This document shows positions 25,508 through 39,369 of a stretch of 64,000 bases of DNA, in pieces. Source of the stretch: Xestospongia bergquistia (Eukaryota; Porifera; Demospongiae; Haplosclerida; Petrosiidae); NCBI GenBank assembly GCA_963965975.1, contig OZ014424.1, forward strand, positions 2,976,001-3,040,000. Reading direction: 5' to 3'. The notes beneath the pieces are model-generated. The model searched no databases and had not been told where the DNA came from. It was given only the letters and a program-made list of their open reading frames with translations. Each line of letters opens with the position of its first letter. Position 1 is the first letter of the stretch. The position numbers and the translations under genes are program-made.

Positions 25508-28500
25508 GTTTTAAAGTCTTTAAATTAAAGACTTTAGAGTGTTAATGCAAACCAACTTACTAAACTGTTAATAGCAGTTTATTTAGTTAGTTTCATAGAG
25601 TCCTTTAGACTGAGCTGTTTACTTTATAAACTTCACTCAACAGTCTAAACTTTCTAAAGTCTTTAATTTAAAGACTTTGGAGTGTTAATGCAAACCAACT
25701 TACTAAACTGTTTGTAGCAGTTTGTTTAGTTAGTTTCATAGAGTCCTTTAGACTGAGGTGTTTACTTTATAAACTTCACTCAATAGTCTAAACCTTCTAA
25801 AGTCATTAATTAAAGACTTTAGAGTGTTAATGCAAACCAACTTACTAAACTGTTCACAGCAGCTTATTTAGTTAGTCCCATAGAGTCCTTTAGACTGAGC
25901 TGTTTACTTTATAAACTTCACTCAATAGTCTAAGCCTTCTAAACTTTTAATATAAAGACTTTAGAGTGTTAATAAAACCAACTTACTAAACTGTTAATAG
26001 CAGTTTATTTAGTTAGTCCTATAGAGTCCTTTAGACTGAGCTGTTTACTTATAAACATCACTCAATAGCCTAAACCTTCTAAACTCTTTGACTTAAAGAC
26101 TTTAGAGTGTTAATGCAAACCAACTTACTAAACTGTTAATAGCAGTTTATTTAGTTAGTATCATAGAGTCCTTTAGACTGAGCTATTTACTTTATAAACT
26201 TCACTCAATAGTCTAAACTTTCTAATATCTTTAATTTAAAGACTTTAGAGTGTTAATGCAAACCAACTGACTAAACTGTTAATAGCAGTTTGTATAGTTA
26301 GTTTCATAGAGTCCTTTAGACTGAGGTGTTTACTTTATAAACTTCACTCAATAGTCTAAACATTCTAAAGTCATTAATTGAAAGACTTAAGAGTGTTAAT
26401 GCTAACCAACTTACTAAACTGTTAATAGCAGTTTATTTAGTTAGTCCCATAGAGTCCTTTAGAATGAGCTGTTTACTTTATAAACTTCACTCAATAGTCT
26501 AAGCCTTCTAAAGACTTTAATTTAAAGACATTAGAGTGTTAATGCAAACCAACTTACTAAACTGTTAACTGCAGATTATTTAGTTAGTCCCATAGAGTCC
26601 TTTAGAATGAGTAGTTTACTTTATAAAATTTAATCAATAGTCTAAACCTTCTAAAGTCTTTAAATTAAAGACTTTAGAGTCTTAATGCAAACCAACTTAC
26701 TAAACTGTTAATAGCAGTTTATTTAGTTAGTTTCATAGAGTCCTTTAGAGTGAGCTGTTTACTTTATAAACTTCACTCAATAGTCTAAACTTTCTAAAGT
26801 CTTTAATTTAAAGACTTTAGAGTGTTAATGCAAACCAACTTACTAAACTGTTAATAGCAGTTTGTTTAGTTAGTTTCATAGAGTCCTTTTGACTGAGGTG
26901 TTTACTTTATAAACTTCAGTCAATAGTCTAAACCTTCTAAAGTCATTAATTTAAAGACTTTAGAGAGTTAATGCAAACCAACTCACTAAACTGTTAACAG
27001 TAGTTTATTTAGTTAGTCCCATAGAGTCCTTTAGAATGAGTAGTTTACTTTATAAAATTTACTCAATAGTCTAAACCTTCTAAAGTCTTTAAATTAAAGA
27101 CTTTAGAGTGTTAATGCAAACAAACTTACTAAACTGTTAATAGCAGTTTATTTAGTTAGTTTCTTAGAGTCCTTTAGACTGAGCTGTTTACTTTATAAAC
27201 TTCACTCAATAGTCTAAACTTTATAAAGTCTTTAATCTAAAGACTTTAGAGTGTTAATGCAAACAAACTTACTAAACTGTTAATAGCAGTTTGTTTAGTT
27301 AGTCCTATAGAGTCCTTTAGACTGAGCTGTTTTCTTTATAAACTTCACTCAATAGTCTAAACCTTCTAAACTCTTTAATTTAAAGACTTTAGAGTGTTAA
27401 TGCAAACCAACTTACTTAACTGTTAATAGCAGTTTATAAAGTTAGTCCCATAGAGTCCTTTAGAATGAGCAGTTTACTTTACAAAATTTACTCAATAGTC
27501 TAAACCTTCTAAAGTCTTTAAATTAAAGACTTTAGAGTGTTAATGCAAACCAACTTACTAAACTCTTAATAGCAGTTTATTTTGTAAGTTTCATAGAGTC
27601 CTTTAGACTGAGCTGTTTACTTTATAAACTGCACTCAATAGTCTAAACCTTCTAAACTCTTTAATTTAAAGACTTTAGAGTGTTAATGCAAACCAACTTA
27701 CTAAACCGTTAATAGTAGTTCATTTAGTTAGTCCCATAGAGTCCTTTACAATGAGTAGGTTACTTTAGAAATTTTACTCAATAGTCTAAAACTTCTAAAG
27801 TCGTTAAATTAAAGACTTTAGAGTGTTAATGCAAACCAACTTACTAAACTGTTAAGAACAATTTATTTAGTTAGTCCCATAGAGTCCGTTATACTGAGCT
27901 ATTTACTATATAAACTTCACTCAATAGTCTAAACGCTCTAAACTCTTTAATTTAAAGACTTTACAGTGTTAATGCAAACAAACTTACTAAACTGTTAATA
28001 ACATTTTACTTAGTTATTCCCATGGAGTCCTTTAGACTGAGCTGTTTACTTTATAAACTTCGCTCAATACTCTAAACTTTCTAAAATCTTTAAATTAAAG
28101 AGTTTATAGTGTTAATGCGAACGAAATTACTAAACTATTAATAGGAGTTTATTTAGTTATTTTCATAGAGTCCTTTAGAATGAGCTGTTTACTTTATAAA
28201 CTTCACTCAATAGTCTAAACCTTCTAAAGTCTTTAATTTAAAGACTTTAGAGTGTTAATGCAAGCCATCTTACTAAACTGTCAATACGAGTTTATTTAGT
28301 TAGTCCCATAGAGTCCTTTAGACTGAGCAGTTTACATAATAAAATTTACTCAATAGTCTAAACCTTCTAAAGTCTTTAAATTAAAGACTTTAGAGTGTTA
28401 ATGCAAACAAACTTTCTAAACTGTTACTAGCAGTTTATTTAGTTAGTTTCATAGAGTCCTTTAGACTGAGCTGTTTACTTTATAAACTTCACTCAATAGT

Positions 28501-29560
28501 CTAAACCTTCTAAACTCTTTAATTTAAAGACTTTAGAGTGTTAATGCAAACCAACTTACTAAACTGTTAATAGCAGTTTATTTAGTTTGTTTCATAGAGT
28601 CCTTCAGACTGAGCTCTTTACTTTATAAACTTCACTCAATAGTCTAAACCTTCTAAACATTTTAATTTAAAGACTTTAGAGTGTTAATGCAAACCAACTT
28701 ACTAAACTGTTAATAGCAGTTTATTTAGTTAGTCCCATAGATACCTTTAGAATGAGCAGTTTACTTTATAAATTTTACTCAATAGTCTAAACCTTCTAAA
28801 GTCTTTAATTAAAGACTTTAGAGTGTTAATGCAAACCAACTTACTAAACTGTTAATAGCAGTTTATTTTGTTAGATTCATAGAGTCCTTTAGACTGAGCT
28901 GTTTATATTATAAACTTCACTCAATAGTCTAAACCTTCTAAACTCTTTAATTTAAAGACTTTAGAGTGTTAACGCAAACAAACTTACTAAACCGTTAATA
29001 GCAGTTTATTTAGTTAGTCCCATAGAGTCCTTTAGAATGAGCAGTTCACTTTATAAAATTTACTAAATAGTCTAAACCTTCTAAAGTCGTTAAATTAAAG
29101 ACTTTAAAGTGTTAATGCAAACAAACTTACTAAACTGTTAAGAACAATTTATTTAGTTAGTCCCATAGAATCCGTTATACTGAGCTATTTACTATGTAAA
29201 CTTCACTCAAGAGTCTAAACCCTCTAAACTCTTTAATTTAAAGACTTTATAGTGTTAATGCAAACAAACTTACTAATCTGTTAAGAACAGTTTACTTAGT
29301 TATTCCCATAGAGTCCTTTAGACTGAGCTGTTTACTTTATAAACTTCGCTCAATAGTCTAAACCTTGTAAAGTGTTTAAATTAAAGACTTTAGATTGTTA
29401 ATGCGAACGAAATTACTAAACTATTAATAGGAGTTTATTTAGTTAGTTTCATAGAGTCCTTTAGTCTGAGCTGTTTACTTTATAAACTTCACTCAATAAT
29501 CTAAACCTTCTAAAGTCTTTAAATTAAAGACTTTACAGTGTTAATGCAAACCAACTTACT

Positions 29561-29579
29561 AAACTGTTAATAACAGTTT
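29561..29579. repeat. second monomer dyad, 19-bp palindrome (example)
   Basis: AAACTGTTA, a central A, and TAACAGTTT form a perfect palindrome in the monomers that read AATAACAG. Most monomers read AATAGCAG and keep a shorter stem, AAACTG with CAGTTT around a 7-base loop. The dyad lies about 60-70 bp from the 29 bp palindrome. Confidence 0.75.
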
Positions 29580-30099
29580 ATTTAGTTAGTCCCGTAGAGT
29601 CCTTTATACTGAGCTATTTACTATATAAACTTCACTCAATAGTCTAAACCTTCTAAAGTCTTTAAATTAAAGTCTTTAGAGAGTTAATGCAAATAAACTT
29701 ACTAAACTGTTAATAACATTTTATTTAGTTAGTCCCACAGAGTCCTTTATACTGAGCTCTTTAATATATAAACATCACTCAATAGTCTAAACATTCTAAA
29801 CTCTTTAATTTAAAGACTTTAATGTGTTAATGCAGAACAACTTACTAAACTGTTAATAGGAGTTTATTTAGTAATTTTCATAGAATTCTTTAGACTGAGC
29901 TGTTTACTTTGTAAACTTAACTCGATAGTCTAAACCTTCTAAAGTCTTTAAATTAAAGACTTTAGAGTCTTAATGCAAACCATCTTACTTAACTGTTAAT
30001 AGCAATTTATTTAGTTAGTTTCATAGAGTCCTTTAGACTGAACTCTTTACTTTATAAACTTCACTCAACAGTATACACTTTCTAAAGTCTTTAATTTAA

Positions 30100-32000
30100 A
30101 GACTTTAGAGTGTTAATGCTAACAAACTTACTAAACTGTAATAGCAGTTTATTTAGTTAGGCCCATAGAGTTCTTTAGACTGAGCAGTTTACTTTATAAA
30201 ATTGACTCGATAGTCTAGACCTTCTAAAGTCTTTAAATTAAAGACTTTAGAGTGTTTATTCAAACCAACTTACTAAACTGTTAATAGCAGTTTATTTATT
30301 TAGTTTCATAGAGTCCTTTAGACTGAGCTCTTTACTTTATAAACTTCAGTCAATAGTCCAAACCTTCTAAAGTCTTTAAATTAAAGACTTTAGAGTGTTA
30401 ATGCAAACAAACTTACTAAACTGTTAATACCACTTTATTTCGTTATTCCCATAAAGTACTTTAGATTGAGCTGTTTACTTTATAAACTTCAATCAATAGT
30501 CTAAACCTTCTAAAGTCTTTAAATTAAAGACTTTAGAGTGTTAATGCAAACAAACTTACTAAACTGTTAATAACAGTTTATTTAGTTAGTCCCACAGAGT
30601 CCTTTATACTGAGCTCTTTACTATATAAACTTCACTCAATAGTCTAACCCTTCTAAACTCTTTAATTTAAAGACTTTACAGTGTTAATGCAAAACAACTT
30701 ACTAAACTGTTAATAACAGTTTACTTAGTTAGTCCCATAAAGTCCTTTAGACTAACCTCTTTACATTATAACCTTCACTCAATACTCTAAACCTTCTAAA
30801 CTCTTTAATTTAAAGACTTTAGAGTGTTGATGCAAACCAACTTACTAAACTGTTAATGGGAGTTTATTTAGTTAGTTTCATAGAATCCTTTAGACTGAGC
30901 TGTTTACTTTATAAAATTGACTCGATAGTCTAAACCTTCTAAAGTCTTTAAATTAAAGACTTTAGAGTGTTAATGCAAACCAACTTACTTAACTGTTAAT
31001 AGCCATTTATTTAGTTAGTTTCATAGAGTCCTTTAGACTGAGCTCTTTACTTTATAAACTTCACTCAATAGTCTACACTTCCTAAAGTCTTTAATTTAAA
31101 GACTTTAGAGTGTTAATGCAAACAAACTTACTAAACTGTAATAGCAGTTTATTTAGTTAGGCCCATAGAGTTCTTTAGACTGAGCAGTTTACTTTATGAA
31201 ATTGACTCAATAGTCTAGACCTTCTAAAGTCTTTAAATTAAAGACTTTAGAGTGTTTATTCAAACCAACTTAATAAACTGTTAATAGCAGTTTATTTAGT
31301 TAGTTTCATAGAGTCCTTTAGACTGAGCTCTTTACTTTATAAACTTCACTCAATAGTCCAAACCTTCTAAAGTCTTTAATTTAAAGACTTTACAGTGTTA
31401 ATGCAAACCAACTTACTAAACTGTTAATAGGAGTTTATTTATTTAGTTTCATAGAGTCCTTTAGACTGAGCTGTTCACTTTATAAACTTCAATCAATATT
31501 CTAAACCTTCTAAACTCTTTAAATTAAAGACTTTAGAGTGTTAATGCAAACCAACTTACTAAACTGTTACTAACAGTTTATTTAGTTAGTCCCATAGGGT
31601 CCTTTAGGATGAGTTCTTTACTTTATAAACTTCACTCAATAGTCTAAACTTTCTAAAGTCTTTAATTTAAAGACTTTAGAGTGTTAAAGGAAACCAACTT
31701 ACTAACCGGTTAATAGCAGTTTATTTAGTTAGTCCCATAGAGTCCTTTATAATGAGCAGTTTACTTTATAAAATTTACTCAATAGTCTAAACCTTCTAAA
31801 GTCTTTAAATTAAAGACTTTAGAGTGGTAATACAAACCAACTTACTAAACTGTTAATAGCAGTTTATTTAGTTAGTTTCATAGAGTCCTTTAGACTGAGC
31901 TGTTTACTATATAAACTTCACTCAATAGTCTAAACCTTCAAAAGTCTTTAAGTTAAAGACTTTAGAGTGTTAATGCAAACCAACTTACTAAACTGTTAGT
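30100..32000 (+). repeat. 7-monomer repeat at 1,000 bp, mirrored at about 18.6-20.5 kb
   Basis: The block with AGGCCCATAGAGTTC and the short GTAATAGCAG monomer occurs at 30,141 and again at 31,141. Its mirror image is in the left palindrome arm (TATTACAGTTTAG at 19,501 and 20,501), as expected if the repeat predates the palindrome. Boundaries are approximate. Confidence 0.7.
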
Positions 32001-35000
32001 AACACTTTACTTAGTTAGTCTCAGAGAGTCCTCTAGACTGAGCTGTTTACTTTATAAACTTCGCTCAATACTCTAAACGTTATAAACTCTTTAATTTAAA
32101 GACTTTAAAGTGTTAATGCAAATGATCTTACTAAACTGTTAATAGGAGTTTATTTAATTAGTCCCATAGAGTCCTTTAGACTGAGCAGTTTATATAATAA
32201 AATTTACTCAATAGTCTAAACCATCTAAAGTCTTTAAATTAAACACTTTAGAGTTTTAATGCAAACAAACTTACTAAACTGTTAATAACATTTTATTTCG
32301 TTATTCCCATAGAGTACTTTAGATTGAGCTGTTTACTTTATAAACTTCAATCAATAGTCTAAACCTTCTAAAGTATTTAAATTAAAGACTTTAGAGTGTT
32401 AATGCAAACCAACTTACTAATCTGTTAATAACAGTTTATTTATTTAGTTTCATAGAGTCCTTTAAGCTGAGCTCTTTACTATATAAATTTCACTCAATAG
32501 TCTAAACCTTCTAAACTCTTTAATTTAAGGACTTTACAGAGTTAATGCAAAACAACTTACTAAACTGTTAATAACAGTTTACTTAGTTAGTCCCATAGAG
32601 ACCTTTAGACTAAGCTCTTTACTTTATAAGCTTCACTCAATACTCTAAACCTTCTAAACTCTTTAATTTAAAGAGTCTAGAGTGTTAATGCAAACCAATT
32701 TACTAAACTGTTAATTGGAATTTATTTAGTTAGTTTCATAGAGTCCTTTAGACTGGGCTGTTTACTTTATAAACTTGACTCGATAGTCTAAACCTTCTAA
32801 AGTCTTTAAATTAAAGACATTAGAGAGTTAATGCAAACCAACTTACTTAACTGTTAATAGCATTTTATTTAGTTAATTCATAGAGTCCTTTAGACTGAGC
32901 TCTTTACTTTATAAACTTCACTCAATAGTCTACACTTTCTAAAGTCTTTAATTTAAAGACTTTAGAGTGTTAACGTAAGCAAACTTAATAAACTGTTAAT
33001 AGCAGTTTATTTAGTTAGGCCCATAGAGTCCTTTAGACTGAGCAGTTTACTTTATAAAATTGACTCAACAGTCTAGACAAACTAAAGTCTTTAAATTAAA
33101 GACTTTAGACTGTTTATTCAAAACAACTTACTAAACTGTTAATAGCAGTTTATTTAGTTAGTCCAATAGGGTCCTTTAGACTGAGCGCTTTACTTTATAA
33201 ATTTCACTCAATAGTCCAAACCTTCTAAAGTCTTTAATTTAAAGACTTTACAGTGTTAATGCAAACCAACTTACTAAACTGTTAATAACATTTTTCTTAG
33301 TTAGTCCCATAGAGTTCTTTAGAATGTGCTGTTTACTTTATAAACTTCTCTGAATACTCTAAAGGTTCTAAACTCTTTAATTTAAAGACTTTAGAGTGTT
33401 AATGCAAACCATCTTACTAAACTGTTAACAGGAGTTTATTTAGTTAGTCCCATAGAGTCCTTTAGACTGAGCAGTTTACATAATAAAGTTTACTCAATAG
33501 TCTAAACCTTCTAAAGTCTTTAAATTAAAGACTTTCGAGTGTTAATGCAAACAAACTTACTAAACTGTTAATAGCAGTTTATTTAGTTAGTTTCATAGAG
33601 TCCTTTAGACTGAGCTGTTTACTTTATAAACTTCACGCAATAGTCTAAACCTTCTAAACTCTTTAATTTAAAGACTTTAGAGTGTTAATGCAAACCAACT
33701 TACTACACTGTTAATACAGTATATTTAGTTAGTTTCATAGAGTCCTTTAGACTGAGCTGTTTACTTTAAAAACTTCACTCTATAGTCTAAACCTTCTAAA
33801 CTCTTTAATTTAAAGACTTTAGAGTGTTAATGCAAACCAACTTACTAAACTTTTAATAGCAGTTTATTTAGTTAGTCCCATAGAGTCCTTTAGAATGAGC
33901 AGTTTACTTTATAAAATTTACTAAATAGTCTAAACCTTCTAAAGTCGTTAAATTAAAGACCTTAAAGTGTTAATGCAAACAAACTTACTAAACTGTTAAG
34001 AACAATTTATTTAGTTAGTCCCATAGAGTCCTTTATACTGAGCTATTTACTATATAATCTTCACTCAACAGTCTAAACTATCTAAACTCTTTAATTTAAA
34101 GCTTTATAGTGTTAATGCTAACAAACTTACTAAACTGTTAATAACAGTTTACTTAGTTATTCCCATAGAGTCCTTTAGACTGAGCTGTTTACTTTATAAA
34201 CTTCGCTCAATACACTAAACCTTCTAATCTCTTTCAATTAAAGACTTTATAGTGTTAATGCGAACCAAATTACTAAACTATTAATAGGAGTTTATTTAGT
34301 TAGTTTCATAGAGTCCTTTAGTCTGAGCTGTTTACTTTATAAACTTCACTCAATAGTCTAAACCTTCAAAAGTCTTTAAATTAAAGACTTTAGAGTGTTA
34401 ATGCAAACCAACTTACTAAAATGTTAATAACAGTTTATTTATCTAGTCTTGTAGAGTCCTTTATACTGAGCTCTTTACTATATTAACTTGACTCAATAGT
34501 CTAAACCTTCTAAAGTCTTTAAATTAAAGACTTTAGAGAGTTAATGCAAACAAACTTACTAAACTGTTAATAACAGTTTATTTAGTTAGTCCCACACAGT
34601 CCTTTATACTGAGCTCTCTACTATATAAACTTCACTCAATAGTCTAAACCTTCTAAACTCTTTAATTTAAAGACTTTACAGTGTTAATGCAAAACAACTT
34701 ACTAAACTGTTAATAACAGTTTACTTAGTTAGTCCCGTAGAGTCCTTTAGACGAAGCTCTTTACTTTATAACCTTCACTCAATACTCTAATCCTTCTAAA
34801 CTCTTTAATTTAAAGACTTTAGAGTGTTAATGCAAACCAACTTACTAAACTGTTAATAGGAGTTTATTTAGTTAGATTCATAAAATCCTTTAGACTGAGC
34901 TGTTTACTTTATAAACTTGACTCGATAGTTTAATCATTCTAAAGTCTTTAAATTAAAGACTTTAGAGTGTTAATGCAAACCAACTTACTTAACTGTTAAT

Positions 35001-35939
35001 AGCAATTTATTTAGTTAGTTTCATAGAGTCCTTTAGATTGAGCTCTTTACTTTATAAACTTCACTCAATAGTCTACACTTACTAAAGTCTTTAATTTAAA
35101 GACTTTAGAGTGTTAACGCAAACAAACTTATTAAACTGTTAATAGCAGTTTATTTAGTTAGGCCTATAGAGTTCTTTAGACTGAGCAGTTTACTTTATAA
35201 AATTGACTCGATAGTCCAAACCTTTTTAAGTCATTAATTTAAAGACTTTAGAGTGTTAATGCAAACCAACTTACTAAACTGTTAATAGGAGTTTATTTCG
35301 TTAGTTTCATAGAGTCCTTTAGACTGAGCTGTTCACTTTATAAACTTCACTCAATAGTCTAAACCTTCTAAAGACATTAAATTAAAGACTTTAGAGTGTT
35401 AATGCAAGCCAACTTACTAAACTGTTAAAAACAGTTTATTTAGTTAGTCCCATAGGGTCCTTTAGACTGAGTTCTTTACTTTATAAACTTCATTCAATAG
35501 TCTAAACCTTCTAATGTCTTTAATTTAAAGACTTTAGAGTGTTAATGCAAGCCAACTTACTAAACTGTTAATAGCAGTTTATTTAGTTAGTCCCATAGAG
35601 TCCTTTAGAATGAGCAGTTTACTTTATAAAATTTACTCAAAAGTCTAAACCTTCTAAAGTCTTTAAATTAAAGACTTTATAGTGTTAATCCGAACCAAAT
35701 TACTAAACTGTTAATAGGAGTTTATTTAGTTAGTTCCATAGAGTCCTTTAGACTGAGCTCTTTACTTTATAAACTTCACTCAATAGTCCAAACCTTCTAA
35801 AGTATTTAAATTAAAGACTTTAGAGTGTGAATGCAAACCAACTTACTAAACTGTTAATAACAGTTTATTTAGTTAGTCCCGTAGAGTCCTTTATATTAAG
35901 CTATTTACTATATTTAATTCACTCAATAGTCTAAACCTT

Positions 35940-38900
35940 CTAAAGCCTTTAATTTAAAGACTTTACAGTGTTAATGCAAACCAACTTACTAAACTGGTAA
36001 TAACATTTTACTTAGTTAGTCCCATAGAGTCCTTTAGACTGTGCTGTTTACTTTATAAACTTCGCTGAATACTCTAAACACTCTAAACTCTTTAATTTAA
36101 AGACTTTAGAGTGTTAATGCAAACCATCTTACTAAACTGTTAATAGCAGTTTATTTAGTTAGGCCCATAGACTCCTTTAGACTGACCAGTTTACTTTATA
36201 AAATTGACTCAATAGTCTAGAGCTTCTAAAGTCTTTAATTTAAAGACTTTAGAGTGTTTATTCAAACCAACTTACTAAACTGTTAATAGCAGTTCATTTA
36301 GTTAGTTTCATAGAGTCCTTTAGACTGAGCTCTTTACTTTATAAATTTCAATCAATAGTCCAAACCTTCTAAAGTCTTTAGTTTAAAGACTTGAGAGTGT
36401 TAATGCAAACAAACTTACTAAACTGTTAATAGGAGTTTATTTAGTTAGTTTCATAGAGTCCTTTAGACTGAGCTGTTCACTTTATAAACTTCACTCAATA
36501 GTCTAAACCTTCTAAAGTCTTTAAATTAAAGACTTTAGTGTGTTAATGCAAGCCAAGTTACTAAACTGTTACTAGCAGTTTATTTAGTTAGTCCCGTAGG
36601 GTCCTTTAGACTGAGTTCTTTACTATATAAAATTCACTCAATAGTCTAAACATTCTCAAGTCTTTAATTTAAAGACTTTAGACTGTTAATGCAAACCAAC
36701 TTACTAAACTGTTAATAGCAGTTTGTTTAGTTAGTTTCATAGAGTCCTTTAGACTGAGCTGTTTACTTTATAAACTTCACTCAATAGTCTAAACCTTCTA
36801 AATTCTTTAATTTAAAGACTTTAGAGTGTTAATGCAAACCAACTTACTAAACTGTTAATAGGAGTTTATTTAGTTAGTTTCATAGAATCCTTTAGACTGA
36901 ACTGTTTACTTTATAAACTTCACTCAATAGTCTAAACCTTCTAAACTCTTTAATTTAAAGACTTTAGAGTGTTAATGCAAACCAACTTACTAAACTGTTA
37001 ATAGCAGTTTATTTCGTTAGTCCCATAGAGTCCTTTAGAATAAGCAGTTTACTTTATAAAATTTACTTAATAGTCTAAACATTCTAAAGTCTTTAAATTA
37101 AAGACTTTAGAGTGTTAATGCAAGCCAACTTACTAAACTGTTAATAGCAGTTTATTTTGTTAGTTTCATAGAGTCCTTTAGACTTAGCTGTTTACTTTAT
37201 AAACTTCACTCAATAGTCTAAACCTTCTAAACTCTTTAATTTAAAGACTTTAGAGTGTTAATGCAAACAAACTTACTAAACCGTTAATATCAGTTTATTT
37301 AGTTAGTCCCATAGTGTCCTTTAGAATGAGCAGTTTACTTTATAAAATTTACTAAATAGTCTAAACCTTCTAAAGTCTTTAAATTAAAGACTTTAGAGTG
37401 TTAATGCAAACCAACTTACTAAACTGTTAAGAACAATTTAGTTAGTTAGTCCAATAGAGTCCTTTATACTGAGCTATTTACTATATAAACTTCACTCAAT
37501 AGTCTAAACCTTCTAAACTTTTTAATTTAAAGACTTTACAGTGTTAACGCAAACAAACTTACTAAACTGTTAGTAACAGTTTACTTAGTTATTCCCATAG
37601 AGTCCTTTAGACTGAGCTGTTTACTTTATAAACTTCGCTCAATACTCTAAACCTTCTAAACTCTTTAAATTAAAGGCTTTATAGTGTTAATGCGAACCAA
37701 ATTACTAAACTATTAATAGGAGTTTATTTATTTAGTTTCATAAAGTCCTTTAGTCTGACCTGTTTACTTTATAAAGTTCACTCAATAGTCTAAACCTTCC
37801 AAAGTCTTTAAATTGAAGACTTTAGAGTGTTAATGCAAACCAACTTACTAAACTGTTAATAACAGTTTATTTAATTAGTCCCGTAGAGTCCTTTATATAG
37901 AGCTCTTTACTATATAAACTTCACTCAGTAGTCTAAACCTTCTAACGTCTTTAATTTAAAGACTTTAAGTGTTAATGCAAACCAACTTACTAAACTGTTA
38001 ATAACATTTTACTTAGATAGTCCCATAGAGTCCTTTAGACTGAGCTGTTTACTTTATAAATTCGTTCAATACTCTAAACGTTCTAAACTCTTTAATTTAA
38101 AGACTTTAGAGAGTTAATGCAAACCATCTTACTAAACTGTTAATAGGAGTTTATTTAGTTAGTCCCATAGAGTCCTTTAGAATGAGCAGTTTACATAATA
38201 AAATTTATTTAATAGTCTAAACCTTCTAAAGTCTTTAAATTAAAGACTTTAGAGTGTTAATGCAAACCAACTTACTAAACTGTTAATAACATTTTATTTC
38301 GTTAATCCCATAGAGTACTTTAGACTGAGCTGTTTACTTTATAAAGTTCAATCAATAGTCTAAACCTTCTAAAGTATTTAAATTAAAGACTTTAGAGTGT
38401 TAATGCAAACAAACTTACTAAACGGTTAATAACAGTTTATTTAGTTAGTCCCACAGTGTCCTTTTTACTGAGCTCTTTACTATATAAACTTCACTCAATA
38501 GTCTAAAACTTCTAAACTCTTTAATTTAAAGACTTTACAGTATTAATGCAAAACAACTTACTAAACTGTTAATAACAGTTTACTTAGTTAGTCCCATAGA
38601 GTCCTTTAGACTAAGCTCTTTACTTTATAACATTCACTCAATACTCTAAACCTTCTAAACTCTTTAATTTAAAGACTTTAGACTGTTAATGCAAACCAAC
38701 TTACTAAACTGTTAATAGGAGTTTATTTAGTTAGTTTCATAGAGTCCCTTAGACTAAGCTGTTTACTTTATAAACTTGACTCGATAGTCTAAACTTTCTA
38801 AAGTGTTTAAATTAAAGACTTTAGAGTGTTAATGCAAACCAACTTACTTAACTGTTAATAGCATTTTACTTAGTTAGTTTCATAGAGTCCTTTAGACTGA

Positions 38901-39369
38901 GCTGTTTACTTTATAAACATGAATCAATAGTCTACACTTTCTAAAGTCTTTAATTTAAAGACTTTAGAGTGTTAATGCAAACCAACTTACTAAACTGTTA
39001 ATAGCAGTTTATTTAGTTAGTTTCATGGAGTCCTTTAGACTGAGCTCTTTACTTTATAAACATCACTCAATAGTCCAAACCTTCTAAAGTCTATAATTTA
39101 AAGACTTTAGAGTGTTGATGCAAACCAACTTACTAAACTGTTAATAGGAGTTTATTTAGTTAGTTTCATTGAGTCCTTTAGACTGAGCTGTTTACTTTCT
39201 AAACTTCACTAAGTAGTCTAAACCTTCTAAAGTCTTTAAATTAAACACTTTAGAGTGTTAATGCAAACCAAGTTACTAAACTGTTACTAACAGTTTATTT
39301 AGTCAGTCCCATAGGGTCCTTTAGACTGAGTTCTTTACTTTATAAACTTCACTCAATAGTCTAAACTTT
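35940..39369 (+). repeat. 24-monomer tandem duplication, copy 1 (3,430 bp)
   Basis: Matches 39,370-42,799 at an offset of 3,430 bp, two bases less than 24 monomers. Markers include TAAAGCCTTTAATTT, AAACTGGTAATAAC, GGCCCATAGACTCC, GAACAATTTAGTTAG and GTTGATGCAAACC. It differs from copy 2 at several sites, for example CTAAACATTC against CTAAAACTTC near 37,078 and 40,508. Confidence 0.88.

Larger units (their letters stand above)
25508..38725 (+). repeat. right arm of giant satellite palindrome (13.2 kb)
   Basis: Mirror partner of 11,919-24,851. It is 285 bp longer, because about two monomers near 27,395-27,685 have no counterpart in the left arm (expected near 22,960). Where the arm overlaps the 3,430 bp tandem duplication, the left arm matches copy 1 of that duplication and not copy 2. 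For instance it has the equivalents of CTAAACACTCTAAACTC and GTTAATCCCATAG. Confidence 0.92.
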
